From positions 60,867 through 124,866 of the forward strand of contig JAIBAX010000006.1 of the NCBI GenBank assembly GCA_019694955.1: a stretch of 64,000 nucleotides of DNA, given 5' to 3'. Of this stretch, positions 9,244-17,849 are shown one piece after another (the first letter of the stretch is position 1; each line of letters begins with the position of its first letter). The notes beneath the pieces were generated by a model. It saw nothing but the letters and a program-made list of their open reading frames with translations, was not told the DNA's origin and ran no database searches. Source of the stretch: Chitinophagales bacterium. GTDB taxonomy: Bacteria; Bacteroidota; Bacteroidia; Chitinophagales; JADIYW01. Made by a program: the position numbers and the translations under genes.

Positions 9244-11084
9244 TGGCTAAAAATAAAAGCAAAGTCAACGACTTAGTAGTAAGATTTGCAAATGTAAATG
9301 GAACAGGCTCTGCCAGCGCGAACTATTTGTTTGCCAAAGCAGTATTCAGGATGGGTATTCCTGTATCGCCAAAGAATATTTTTCCTTCCAATATTCAGGG
9401 ATTACCAACATGGTATGAAGTACGCATCAGCGAAAAGGGATATTTAGGAAGAAGAGACGGCATAGATGTAATGGTGTCCGTAAATCCGCAGAGTTTTGCT
9501 AAAGATATCGCTAGCGTTTCTTCAGGCGGTTATTTTTTATATGATAGCACCAAACGCCTGCATTCAGATTTAATTCGGGACGATATTCATTTTATAGGAA
9601 TTCCACTGATGGAAATTTGTATCCGTGAATATACAGACCCGCGCCAAAGACTCTTATTTAAAAATATCATCTATGTTGGAGCATTATCAGAGCTACTTAA
9701 AATAGAGTTTTCTGTTTTAGAAGAATTGATAAGAGAACAATTTTCAGGAAAAGAAAAACTCATTGCTCCAAACCTGAATGCCTTGCAATTAGGCATACAA
9801 TATGTAAAAGAGCATTTCCCAGAACAGATCAATTTTAGGTTAGAAAGGCGAAACTTGGTGGGTGATGCCATCTTAATGGATGGAAATACTGCTGCTGGCT
9901 TAGGTGCTGTATATGCAGGCGCAACAGTAGCTTCCTGGTATCCAATCACACCTTCCACTTCGCTGATAGAGGCTTTTGAAGACTACTGTAAGCAGTTTAG
10001 AATAGATAAAGAAACTGGCAAAAAGAACTACGCCATTGTACAGGCAGAAGATGAATTAGCAGCTATCGGAATGGCCATTGGTGCCAATTGGAATGGCGCA
10101 CGCTCTTTTACAGCCACCAGCGGACCCGGTTTGTCTTTAATGAACGAATTTCTTGGAATAGCCTATTTTTCTGAGATTCCAGTTGTATTAGTAGATGTAC
10201 AAAGAGCAGGACCTTCGACGGGAATGCCAACAAGAACACAACAGTCCGACATCCTTAATGCAGCATATTGCGGTCATGGAGATACAAAAAATATACTGCT
10301 ATTTCCTTCAACACCTGCCGAATGTTTTGAGATGGTAGCAGATGCTTTTGACTTATCAGATTCCTTGCAAAGTCCTGTACTAGTGATGTCAGATTTAGAT
10401 TTGGGAATGAATGATCACATGTCGGCACCACTCAAATGGAATTCGGATAGAAAGTATAAACTTGGTAAAGTAATGACCGAAAAGGAATTAGATGCTTTAC
10501 CTAAGTATGGTAGATATTTAGATGTTGATGATGATGGTATTCCGTATCGTACAATACCCGGCACTCACCCCACAAAGGGCGCTTATGTGACCCGTGGGTC
10601 ATCACATGATGAGTATGCCGCCTATACTGAGGACTCTCCTACTTATGTCAGAATCGTTAATAGGTTATTGAAAAAATTCGATACTGCAAAAAAAATGGTG
10701 CCAAAACCTGAAATAATTAAAAGTCCGCAAGAAACGAAATTGGGCTTTTTGTATTTCGGCACGTCTGCCTATGCATCCCAAGAAGCGAAAGACTTTCTTG
10801 CAGAGCACAATATTTTTGTTAATGCCATACGCATTAAAGCATTCCCCTTCTCTAAGGAAGTAGAAGCGTTTATTGAAAGGCATGAAACCATATTTGTTAT
10901 TGAGCAAAATAGAGATGCACAAATGAGAACATTGTTAATCAATGAGTTAGATGTTAATCCTAAGAAGCTCATCAAAGTATTAAACTATGATGGGATGCCC
11001 ATCACTGCGAATTTTATTGCTAAAGAAATCTCTGTTGATTTAAAAGCACATCTCTATTTATCCAAAGAATCGGTATCATTATGA
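9243..11084 (+). CDS. korA: 2-oxoacid:ferredoxin oxidoreductase, fused gamma-alpha subunit
   Basis: A 613-residue subunit. Residues about 8-190 form the gamma domain (NGTGSASANYLFAKAVFRMG) and the rest is the alpha domain, with the substrate-site motif WYPITPSTSL near residue 235 and an ATSGPGLSLMNEF segment. This gamma-alpha fusion with a separate beta subunit is the architecture of KorAB-type 2-oxoglutarate:ferredoxin oxidoreductases (as in Mycobacterium) and related 2-oxoacid enzymes. The reaction is oxidative decarboxylation of a 2-oxoacid plus CoA to acyl-CoA, with low-potential electrons released. It overlaps the flavoprotein gene by one base and korB by four, so the three are translationally coupled. 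Substrate assignment to 2-oxoglutarate is likely, not proven. Confidence 0.9.
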   Translation: MAKNKSKVNDLVVRFANVNGTGSASANYLFAKAVFRMGIPVSPKNIFPSNIQGLPTWYEVRISEKGYLGRRDGIDVMVSVNPQSFAKDIASVSSGGYFLYDSTKRLHSDLIRDDIHFIGIPLMEICIREYTDPRQRLLFKNIIYVGALSELLKIEFSVLEELIREQFSGKEKLIAPNLNALQLGIQYVKEHFPEQINFRLERRNLVGDAILMDGNTAAGLGAVYAGATVASWYPITPSTSLIEAFEDYCKQFRIDKETGKKNYAIVQAEDELAAIGMAIGANWNGARSFTATSGPGLSLMNEFLGIAYFSEIPVVLVDVQRAGPSTGMPTRTQQSDILNAAYCGHGDTKNILLFPSTPAECFEMVADAFDLSDSLQSPVLVMSDLDLGMNDHMSAPLKWNSDRKYKLGKVMTEKELDALPKYGRYLDVDDDGIPYRTIPGTHPTKGAYVTRGSSHDEYAAYTEDSPTYVRIVNRLLKKFDTAKKMVPKPEIIKSPQETKLGFLYFGTSAYASQEAKDFLAEHNIFVNAIRIKAFPFSKEVEAFIERHETIFVIEQNRDAQMRTLLINELDVNPKKLIKVLNYDGMPITANFIAKEISVDLKAHLYLSKESVSL

Positions 11085-12133
11085 CATATTTAAAGCCAAA
11101 ATTCCACCACCCGGATTTACCCAAGAACAAGTTGGGCTATACTAGAAAATATTACGAAGGCTCATTATCAACGTTGTGTGCCGGTTGTGGTCATGATTCT
11201 ATTAGTGCCGCCATCGTAGAAGCGTGTTTCGAATTAAATATAGAACCACATAAAGTTGCTAAAATGTCCGGGATTGGGTGTTCCTCGAAAACTCCGGCAT
11301 ATTTCCTCAGCAATTCGCATGGCTTTAATTCAGTGCATGGTAGAATGCCTTCCGTAGCAACAGGCGCCAATCTCGCCAACAGGGACTTGTTATACCTTGG
11401 CGTTTCCGGTGATGGTGATTCCGCATCCATCGGTATGGGGCAGTTTGTTCATGTGATAAGAAGAAACCTCAACATGGTATATATCGTCATGAACAATGGT
11501 TGTTATGGACTTACCAAAGGGCAGGATTCAGCTACGGCAGATGTTGGTTCGAAAAATAAATCTGGCAATATCAATCAATTTGAAGGAATCGACTTGTGTG
11601 GACTGGCAATAGAATTGGGTGCTACCTTTGTAGCGCAGAGTTTTTCCGGTGATAAAGCGCAATTGGTACCTTTGTTACAAGCCGCCATGTCGCACGAAGG
11701 TTTTGCATTAGTCAATGTATTGTCGCCATGTGTTACATTTAACAACAATACAGGATCTACAAAATCTTATGACTACGTACGGGAGCATTTGGAGGCAACC
11801 GCTTCGGTAGATTTTGTTCCTTATGCCGAAGAAATCACCACACAATATGAGGAAGGTGAAACAAAATCCATCCAACTCCACGATGGTTCTTGGTTAGAAC
11901 TGCATAAATTAGCGCAAGGTTGGAATCCCGAAGATAAGATTTCTGCCATCAATGCCTTACAAAATGCCAGGAAACATCATGAGATACTCACCGGACTCAT
12001 CTACTTGGATACAGACAATAAGGAATTACATGATTTAATGAATACCACAGATGTTCCACTCAATAAATTAACCCAAGACGTCCTCTGTCCGGGGTTAGAA
12101 GTGTTGGAAAGTATTAATGCAGACTTGCGATAA
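11081..12133 (+). CDS. korB: 2-oxoacid:ferredoxin oxidoreductase, beta (thiamine pyrophosphate) subunit
   Basis: A 350-residue beta subunit. It carries CAGCGHDS and GIGCSSKTP near the N-terminus, HGRMPSVATGAN (HGR is typical of 2-oxoglutarate-type enzymes), the thiamine pyrophosphate/Mg motif GDGDSASIGMGQ and the NNGCYGLTKGQ segment. With KorA it forms acyl-CoA from a 2-oxoacid; the natural pathway would be the TCA-cycle step to succinyl-CoA. The window also carries sucC (27297-28487), the next enzyme of that pathway, at a separate site. The start overlaps the korA stop (ATGA). Confidence 0.9.
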   Translation: MTYLKPKFHHPDLPKNKLGYTRKYYEGSLSTLCAGCGHDSISAAIVEACFELNIEPHKVAKMSGIGCSSKTPAYFLSNSHGFNSVHGRMPSVATGANLANRDLLYLGVSGDGDSASIGMGQFVHVIRRNLNMVYIVMNNGCYGLTKGQDSATADVGSKNKSGNINQFEGIDLCGLAIELGATFVAQSFSGDKAQLVPLLQAAMSHEGFALVNVLSPCVTFNNNTGSTKSYDYVREHLEATASVDFVPYAEEITTQYEEGETKSIQLHDGSWLELHKLAQGWNPEDKISAINALQNARKHHEILTGLIYLDTDNKELHDLMNTTDVPLNKLTQDVLCPGLEVLESINADLR

Positions 12134-12149
12134 TTCGCAAAGAATTTTG

Positions 12150-12157
12150 TATTTTTG
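12150..12157 (+). promoter_or_regulatory. -7 box (TATTTTTG) of the YihY-family gene
   Basis: Exact TAnnTTTG with a TTG at 12125-12127, 22 nt upstream, as a plausible -33 element. The predicted 5' leader of about 20 nt contains a small hairpin. Confidence 0.6.
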
Positions 12158-12159
12158 AT

Positions 12160-12175
12160 GTTTGCCTAAGCAAAC
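12160..12175 (+). other. Small leader hairpin before the YihY start
   Basis: Perfect 6-bp stem GTTTGC / GCAAAC with loop CTAA, ending six bases before the ATG at 12182. It would occupy the ribosome-binding region of a short leader. Confidence 0.5.
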
Positions 12176-12181
12176 ATACAT

Positions 12182-13141
12182 ATGTTGCTAAAATTTTTAC
12201 ATAAGAGATACAAGGATCATCCTAAATTCCCCAGTGTAGTAAATTGGGTAAGAACTTTTACATTTCCCGGATTAGAAAAAGTACCGTTGTATGATGTCAT
12301 AAGGATGTTTAGAGCGGAAATAAAGAATGATGCCATTAATGTGCGGGCAGCTTTTATTTCCTATTTTTTTATACTGGCCATGTTTCCTTCCATTACCTTC
12401 TTCTTTACGTTAATCCCCTATCTCCCTATACCGAATTTTGATAAGATATTAATGGATTTTTTGCAGGAAATACTTCCTGAAGGCGTTTATTTGGTACTAC
12501 AATCCACCATTACAGACATCGTTCAAATACAAAGAGGTGGTTTATTGTCTTTGAACTTCTTCTTGGGGATGCTCTTTGCCACAAATGGGGTCAACTCCAT
12601 CATGGTGGCATTTGATAAAGTCAACCATACCTTCAAAAAACGGAACTGGCTACAAAAACGGATGGTGGCCATTCAAATAGTTGCCTTAGTAAGTACACAA
12701 CTGATATTGGCAATTTTTCTATTCGTTATAGGCGAAAACTCTATCAACTGGATACTCTCCTATCTAAATATTCGCAGTGAATTTACTGTGTATCTGTTCA
12801 AAAGTATAAAACTCTTTTTAATCGCATTTTGCTTGTTTAATACTATTGCAACCATGTATTATTTGGCGCCGGCAGTGAAGAAAAAATATCGATATTTTTC
12901 TGCAGGTGCAACATTTGCGACTTGTATGGCTTTAATCTTGTCATATGTTTTCTCGGCATACATCAATTATTTTCATAATTTTAATAGGTTGTATGGCTCC
13001 TTGGGGTTAATTATTGTCGTCATGTTATGGGTATATTTTAACTCCATCAATATTCTCTTTGGCTTTGAACTCAACAATAGCATTCAAGTTTCTAAAGCAA
13101 AACGGGAAGAAAGGGAGAAAATGAAGCTACCCAATTTATAA
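12182..13141 (+). CDS. YihY/BrkB-family membrane protein
   Basis: A 319-residue inner-membrane protein with about six hydrophobic helices. Its N-terminal segment (NDAINVRAAFISYFFILAMFPSITFFF) is diagnostic of the YihY/virulence factor BrkB family (UPF0761), once misnamed ribonuclease BN. The conserved DKVNHTFKKRNWLQKR loop and the helix LYGSLGLIIVVMLWVYFNS also fit. The function is not established; proposed roles include envelope integrity and transport. It has its own promoter after korB. Confidence 0.85.
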   Translation: MLLKFLHKRYKDHPKFPSVVNWVRTFTFPGLEKVPLYDVIRMFRAEIKNDAINVRAAFISYFFILAMFPSITFFFTLIPYLPIPNFDKILMDFLQEILPEGVYLVLQSTITDIVQIQRGGLLSLNFFLGMLFATNGVNSIMVAFDKVNHTFKKRNWLQKRMVAIQIVALVSTQLILAIFLFVIGENSINWILSYLNIRSEFTVYLFKSIKLFLIAFCLFNTIATMYYLAPAVKKKYRYFSAGATFATCMALILSYVFSAYINYFHNFNRLYGSLGLIIVVMLWVYFNSINILFGFELNNSIQVSKAKREEREKMKLPNL

Positions 13142-13164
13142 TACCAATAAAGTTTGGTATCATC

Positions 13165-13172
13165 TATCTTTG
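13165..13172 (+). promoter_or_regulatory. Orphan -7 box (TATCTTTG) in a convergent gap
   Basis: Exact TAnnTTTG, but the only thing downstream on this strand is an inverted-repeat element and then the 3' end of a minus-strand gene. It may be chance, or may drive a short non-coding transcript through the 13193-13250 element. Confidence 0.25.
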
Positions 13173-13192
13173 TAGTATAAAAGATTATTAGG

Positions 13193-13250
13193 GTGCCTGC
13201 TACGCACCGCGCTATCCGCCATACACGGTATTGGCTCCTATCGCTGGCAC
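13193..13250. repeat. Imperfect inverted-repeat intergenic element
   Basis: A GC-richer island in the convergent gap between the YihY and epimerase genes, bounded by GTGCC and GGCAC and containing CCGCGCTATCCGCC and CTCCTATCGCTG. Its base composition differs sharply from other spacers. Similar CGCTATCCG/CCTATCGC elements are, from memory, common as dispersed intergenic repeats in Bacteroidota. It is followed by AAACCCTTCAAGGG at about 13271-13284, related to the palindromes at 19430 and 47733. Confidence 0.6.
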
Positions 13251-13295
13251 ATCTTCATTTATAGGCTTTAAACCCTTCAAGGGATACGGTATACA

Positions 13296-14222
13296 TTACG
13301 GATGGAAAGAAAACTGTTGTATTAAGTCTTCCAACTCTTGTTTAAAATCTGTCTGTTCTAAAGAAAAGAAATGGCGAAGGGCACTATGTGGTTCTACTTT
13401 TAGGTTGCGCATCCTCAGTTGTTGATTGATGAATATCATTTCCATTGCCGGGTAAATCTCTTTCATAGTGAGTGCAATGTCCATAACTGAGCGGTTATGA
13501 TCCACCAGATTATAAATACCTCCCGGGATTGCCGGATGGAAGGGCAACTCGCTCAATACTTGTGAAAGTCTGTCAACATGTATAAATGAGCGTATTTGCT
13601 TACCCGTACCATGAATAGAGATGCGCTTGTGGAAATTGGCTTCGAAGGCAAAGCGGTTGATAACAGCATCGAAGCGCATGGAAGGGCTATAACCGTAAAT
13701 ATTGCCACATCGTACAATATAGGTATCTAATTTGGGAATCAGTTGGGCAACAAAAGACTCGCCCCTCATTTTAGAGATTCCGTAGTTTGTACGCGGATTT
13801 AAAGCGGTATTTTCCGTAATCGCTCCGCTCCCGCTACTACCATATACGGAAATGCTGCTAATGTGAACAAATTTTTTGACGTCACTATCCTCAACGGCGT
13901 AAGTAAGTTCTGCAGTACCCCAAAGGTTGGTTTGTTCAATCAGGTGCGGATCTACTTCAGTATAGGGGCTGGGAATCATGGCCGCCAGGTGGTAAACAAC
14001 ATCCATTTTTTTTACCAACTTTCGTATTGTTCGGGTATCTAAAATATCGCCCTGTACAAATCGAATATTATTCTTGCCGAAATGATGGCATAAGAACATA
14101 TTATACAAACCTCTGGAAAGGTTATCCAATATGACAATTTCTTCAATATCAGTTCTTTGTGCCAATTTTCGCACCAATTCCGTACCAATATATCCTGCGC
14201 CGCCTGTTACTAGTATTCTCAT
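13296..14222 (-). CDS. NAD-dependent epimerase/dehydratase (extended SDR)
   Basis: A 308-residue extended short-chain dehydrogenase. It has the N-terminal dinucleotide motif TGGAGYIG, the acidic residue after strand 2 (ILDNLSRG), the YGISK (YxxxK) catalytic pair with the preceding Ser-rich HISSISVYGSSG, and a C-terminal substrate half. GalE-like proteins interconvert or modify nucleotide sugars; the exact sugar cannot be inferred. The APS reductase gene lies 21 nt upstream on the same strand, so they may be cotranscribed although no metabolic link is obvious. Confidence 0.85.
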   Translation of the reverse strand: MRILVTGGAGYIGTELVRKLAQRTDIEEIVILDNLSRGLYNMFLCHHFGKNNIRFVQGDILDTRTIRKLVKKMDVVYHLAAMIPSPYTEVDPHLIEQTNLWGTAELTYAVEDSDVKKFVHISSISVYGSSGSGAITENTALNPRTNYGISKMRGESFVAQLIPKLDTYIVRCGNIYGYSPSMRFDAVINRFAFEANFHKRISIHGTGKQIRSFIHVDRLSQVLSELPFHPAIPGGIYNLVDHNRSVMDIALTMKEIYPAMEMIFINQQLRMRNLKVEPHSALRHFFSLEQTDFKQELEDLIQQFSFHP

Positions 14223-14243
14223 GGTATAGTTAAATATTAAAGA

Positions 14244-14951
14244 TTATTTTATCAGTTCAGTATGAAGACCGCATTCCGTTTTTGCCATCCCGAACCACCG
14301 AGCCATGCGTTCATCGCCCAATTCTTCGGGGTCAAATTTTCTCGTACAAGGCTCACAACCAATACTTAGATAGCCTTCAGCATCTAAAGGATGGCGAGGA
14401 ATATCCATTTCATAAATGTAATCCCAAATCATTTTATTGGTCCAATGCAACATGGGATGGTAACGCATGGCACCTTGCGGGGTCGACATCTCCTCACCCA
14501 TACGTTTCCTATTCTCATTTTGGTCGGCACGAACACCATTTATCCAAACATCGTACTTAATCAATAGTGGCTCCATCGGTTGCACCTTATTGATATCGCA
14601 GCAATGGTCAGGGTCAGAGGCAAATAGCAATTTGCCATTCATATCTTTTTGCATACTGCGTGGCACATGAGAACTCACTTCTTGAATATTCAAACCGTAC
14701 AATTCTCCCAATAAATCCTTATAAGCAATGGTTTGTGGGAAAAGGTATCCCGTATTTAAGAAGAAAATGGGAATATTCTTATCAATTTTCGAGATAATGT
14801 GCAACATGGGTATGCTATGCGTTTGAAAAGAAGACGTAGCAAACACACTGCGTTGGCTACTAATATAATTTATCAAACGCTCCCTGATTTTTTGTATTTC
14901 CTGTTGGTACCACATTATCCATGTAAATTTATTTACCTTATTGATATTCAC
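14244..14951 (-). CDS. cysH: Assimilatory adenylyl-sulfate (APS) reductase
   Basis: A 235-residue member of the PAPS/APS reductase family. It carries a Cys-Cys pair (DHCC, Cys117-118), a CEPC pair (Cys199 and Cys202) and the C-terminal nucleophile in KTECGLH (Cys227). The CC...CxxC pattern binds a [4Fe-4S] cluster and marks enzymes that reduce APS rather than PAPS. The reaction gives sulfite and AMP with thioredoxin as reductant. No other sulfate-assimilation gene (ATP sulfurylase, sulfite reductase) is in the window. It diverges from the LemA gene across a 121-nt spacer. Confidence 0.9.
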   Translation of the reverse strand: MNINKVNKFTWIMWYQQEIQKIRERLINYISSQRSVFATSSFQTHSIPMLHIISKIDKNIPIFFLNTGYLFPQTIAYKDLLGELYGLNIQEVSSHVPRSMQKDMNGKLLFASDPDHCCDINKVQPMEPLLIKYDVWINGVRADQNENRKRMGEEMSTPQGAMRYHPMLHWTNKMIWDYIYEMDIPRHPLDAEGYLSIGCEPCTRKFDPEELGDERMARWFGMAKTECGLHTELIK

Positions 14952-15007
14952 AATTTAAAAGAGATTAAATTATCTTTAGCAAATGAATGGTTAGGGAACT
15001 ATTTGTT

Positions 15008-15015
15008 TAACTTTG
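15008..15015 (+). promoter_or_regulatory. -7 box (TAACTTTG) upstream of LemA
   Basis: Exact TAnnTTTG in the divergent spacer, giving a predicted leader of roughly 55 nt. No clear -33 TTTG lies at the expected distance. Confidence 0.4.
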
Positions 15016-15072
15016 AGCGTTTAAAATATTTGAAGTTCCTACCGCAACCTTGAAAAGAATGGCTTATTAGAC

Positions 15073-15669
15073 ATGAAGCAGATAAAAAAATTATGGATAT
15101 TATTGGGCATTACTGTAATAATTGTAGTGTGGGGACTTGTTGTCAGGAATGTGGCGGCAAATAAGGAAGCTAAAGTCAGTCAGGCTTTTGAACAAGTAAA
15201 AGTAGCTTATGAATTAAGGTTGAATATAATAGAAAACTTGGTGAGTTTTGTGAAAGGATATTCCAATTTTGAACAGGAATCGCTCGCAAAAGTAATTGAA
15301 GCAGAGTTGTTGGCGTCGGAGGAACTAAAGCACTCAAGTTTTACTACTCCAGAGATTTTTGATAGATTCAATAGAATTCAAGATGAGTTGTACAATAAAT
15401 ACAAGCGTCTGTTGGTAGACGTGCAAAAACTCCCGGAAATTACCTCAAATCCAAATTTTGCAGAAGTAAAAAACAATATCAAAGAAAATGAAAAAGCTAT
15501 TTTAACCGCTAAAAAAACATATAATGCGGAAGTGGATGCTTATAACAAGTTCATTCATTTTTTACCCAATCAGTTGATTGCCAAATTATTTCGTTTTAAC
15601 TCAGGTGAAACGTTTACCATGGGCAATGTCAACGTTCAAAAAGAATTTAGTAATACAAATCACCATTAG
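15073..15669 (+). CDS. LemA-family membrane protein
   Basis: A 198-residue protein with one N-terminal transmembrane helix (LWILLGITVIIVVWGLVV) and the LemA core (QVKVAYELRLNIIENLVSFVKGY), followed by long helices. LemA proteins are membrane-anchored helical bundles of unclear role, often next to TPM-domain proteins. Here a TPM-domain gene follows after nine bases, reproducing that association. Confidence 0.87.
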   Translation: MKQIKKLWILLGITVIIVVWGLVVRNVAANKEAKVSQAFEQVKVAYELRLNIIENLVSFVKGYSNFEQESLAKVIEAELLASEELKHSSFTTPEIFDRFNRIQDELYNKYKRLLVDVQKLPEITSNPNFAEVKNNIKENEKAILTAKKTYNAEVDAYNKFIHFLPNQLIAKLFRFNSGETFTMGNVNVQKEFSNTNHH

Positions 15670-15678
15670 CATATCATC

Positions 15679-16113
15679 ATGAACGCAAGGAATATATTTA
15701 ACGAATTTGAACAGGAGGAAATTGTCGCCGCCATAAAATCTTTAGAGTTAAAAACATCGTGTGAAATTCGGCTGCATATAGAAGAGAAAACCGATATTCC
15801 CATAGCAGAACGAGCGAAAGAAATTTTTGATTTTTTGGAAATGCAACAAACACGCCTCCGAAATGGAATTTTGTTGTACATTAGCCTGTTCCCGATGGAT
15901 GCTTACTTTCATTTTGACCAAGGAATATTAGAAAGTTCTGCATATACATCGCTTGAAGAAATCGGTAAAGCATTATCAGAAAAAATAAGTGATAAACAAT
16001 TATTAGCAGGTATAAAAGAAGTATTATTGGGTTTGGGAGAACAACTTTCAGCGCCCTTCCCCTATCAACCGGACGATGTAAATGAATTGCCTAATGAAAT
16101 TTCGTTCGGATAA
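15679..16113 (+). CDS. TPM-domain (TLP18.3/Psb32/MOLO-1) protein
   Basis: A 144-residue protein resembling the TPM domain: an N-terminal FEQEEIVAAIKSLELKTSCEIRLHI strand-helix, RNGILLYISLFPMDAYFHFDQGI in place of the usual GVLLLV, and a C-terminal helix. It has no signal peptide or transmembrane segment, so it is probably cytoplasmic or recruited by its LemA partner. Acid phosphatase activity has been reported for plant TPM proteins but is not assured here. It is cotranscribed with the LemA gene. Confidence 0.78.
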   Translation: MNARNIFNEFEQEEIVAAIKSLELKTSCEIRLHIEEKTDIPIAERAKEIFDFLEMQQTRLRNGILLYISLFPMDAYFHFDQGILESSAYTSLEEIGKALSEKISDKQLLAGIKEVLLGLGEQLSAPFPYQPDDVNELPNEISFG

Positions 16114-16332
16114 CTCCTAAGATTTTTATTTAAACTAAAAGTTTTAAAATATAAAATAATATATTGAATTTCAACTACTTATTTTATGTATATTTTAAAA
16201 TACTTTCAATCGATTTTAGGGTGATTGATAACCGTCATTGAATCTGAGGGCTTCGTTAGCATTCGGATTTTACCTAACGGCTAAATTCTGTTCCCAAACC
16301 CAGTATTTTTTAATTTTTTGGTTAATTCTGAC

Positions 16333-16340
16333 TATTTTTG
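16333..16340 (+). promoter_or_regulatory. -7 box (TATTTTTG), four bases before an ATG
   Basis: Exact TAnnTTTG, and the ATG at 16345 begins after only CGAT. Transcription would start at or beside the start codon, implying a leaderless mRNA. Confidence 0.55.
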
Positions 16341-16344
16341 CGAT

Positions 16345-17652
16345 ATGGAAATTTTGATTCTGTTTGTATTGACGTTGTTGAATGGTTTCTTTGCGCTCTC
16401 CGAAATTGCTTTGGTTTCGGTAAAAAAATCCAGGATTGAGCACTTAGCGGCACAGGGGAGTTCTAGGGCGAAAACGATTTTAGCGTTGCTTGAAAACCCG
16501 GAAGGTTTTCTCTCTTCAGTACAGGTAGGTATAACCTTGATTGGAATTGTTGCGGGTGCCTATGGTGGGGCTAAACTGACAGATGACTTAGAGCATTATC
16601 TGCTCCACTACCCTGCTATTGCACCTTATGCACACAATGTTGCCATGATTTTTGTCATTGGATGCATTACCTATTTTACGATAGTTATAGGTGAGTTAGT
16701 GCCTAAAACCATCGCCATGAATAATGCGGAAAGCATCGCATTAAACTGTGCCAAAATCATCAAGTACTTTACAATGGCTACCTATCCTTTTGTAAAGTTG
16801 CTTTCCTTTTCCACCCAACTCATCATGCGCATTTTTGGGGTAAAAATCAATGATGCGGATCAGGTTAGTGAAGAAGAACTGCGCTTTATGATAAAAACGG
16901 CAGGCAAACAAGGTGTTTTGGAAACGCAGGAAAGTCAAGTACATCAGAACCTTTTTTCCTTCACGGATCAGACGGCAAAGTCTTTGATGACGCATAGTTC
17001 AGATGTAGAGTGGATTGATATCGCAGAAGATAAAGAGACTATTTATCTACAACTTAAAGAAAGTGCGCACTCAAAATTTATTGTCAGCGAAGGTGTATTA
17101 GATAATATCAAAGGCGTTGTGTATATAAAAGATTTTTTAGAGCAAATGGATAGGGCTGATTTTGATATGAATAAACTCCTGAAGACACCCATCTTTGTTA
17201 CACAAAATACACCTGCCTTCCACCTCATTAACACTTTCAAGAACAATAAGCAATACATGGCAGTCGTCGTGGATGAATTCGGTTCAGTGAAAGGCATTGT
17301 CACACTGCACGATTTATTTGAAGCCATCATTGGCGATTTACCGGATGAGGATGAACGTGATGAGTTGTTTATCTTTAAAAGAGATGATAATACCTACCTC
17401 ATCGATGGAAAAACGCTGATTCATGAGATCAACCAATTCTTCCAGAAAGAAATCATTGAAGACAATCAGGCAAAATACACCACTATTTCAGGATTTATGA
17501 TCGAACACCTGAAACGCATCCCTGCCATTGGCGACAAAGTGGAAGTAGAAAACCTAGTCTTCGAAATCATGGATATGGATAAAGTGAGAATCGACAAGGT
17601 CTTGTTGACTATTAGAGCAATAGAAGCGGAAGTGGTTATTAATAATAGCTAA
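16345..17652 (+). CDS. CNNM/CorC-type (HlyC/CorC family) transporter
   Basis: A 435-residue membrane protein. It starts with a DUF21/CNNM domain (MEILILFVLTLLNGFFALSE, then GAYGGAKL and a VIGELVPKTIA helix), continues with a pair of CBS domains (about residues 200-330; LMTHSSDVEWID, MAVVVDEFGSVKGIVTLHDL) and ends with a CorC_HlyC domain. Family members transport or regulate Mg2+ (or Co2+) across the inner membrane, with the CBS pair sensing nucleotides. A longer reading from TTG at 16318 is possible, but its upstream part is promoter sequence, so I chose the ATG. Confidence 0.9.
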   Translation: MEILILFVLTLLNGFFALSEIALVSVKKSRIEHLAAQGSSRAKTILALLENPEGFLSSVQVGITLIGIVAGAYGGAKLTDDLEHYLLHYPAIAPYAHNVAMIFVIGCITYFTIVIGELVPKTIAMNNAESIALNCAKIIKYFTMATYPFVKLLSFSTQLIMRIFGVKINDADQVSEEELRFMIKTAGKQGVLETQESQVHQNLFSFTDQTAKSLMTHSSDVEWIDIAEDKETIYLQLKESAHSKFIVSEGVLDNIKGVVYIKDFLEQMDRADFDMNKLLKTPIFVTQNTPAFHLINTFKNNKQYMAVVVDEFGSVKGIVTLHDLFEAIIGDLPDEDERDELFIFKRDDNTYLIDGKTLIHEINQFFQKEIIEDNQAKYTTISGFMIEHLKRIPAIGDKVEVENLVFEIMDMDKVRIDKVLLTIRAIEAEVVINNS

Positions 17653-17803
17653 TAAATAGTCCGTTAATTTTATAATGGCGTGATGTTTAACTCGAAGTTA
17701 CCAACTGCGAATAGTAGGGCAATTTCTCTTGACATATAAAGCGAGTTGAAAACTTTTATTTTCGTATAAATCGTTTAGCCATTTTTTAGTCCGAGAAAAT
17801 CTG

Positions 17804-17811
17804 TACTTTTG
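17804..17811 (+). promoter_or_regulatory. -7 box (TACTTTTG) of queA
   Basis: Exact TAnnTTTG, 38 nt before the queA start codon, leaving an ordinary short leader. Confidence 0.55.
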
Positions 17812-17849
17812 TGGCATTATTTTTTTAACCTTTAACAATACCCGTAAGT

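Noticed and set aside
16318..16320. TTG start extending the CNNM/CorC protein by nine residues
   Set aside because: The extra codons cover the TATTTTTG promoter box; the ATG at 16345 starts exactly at the conserved membrane helix.
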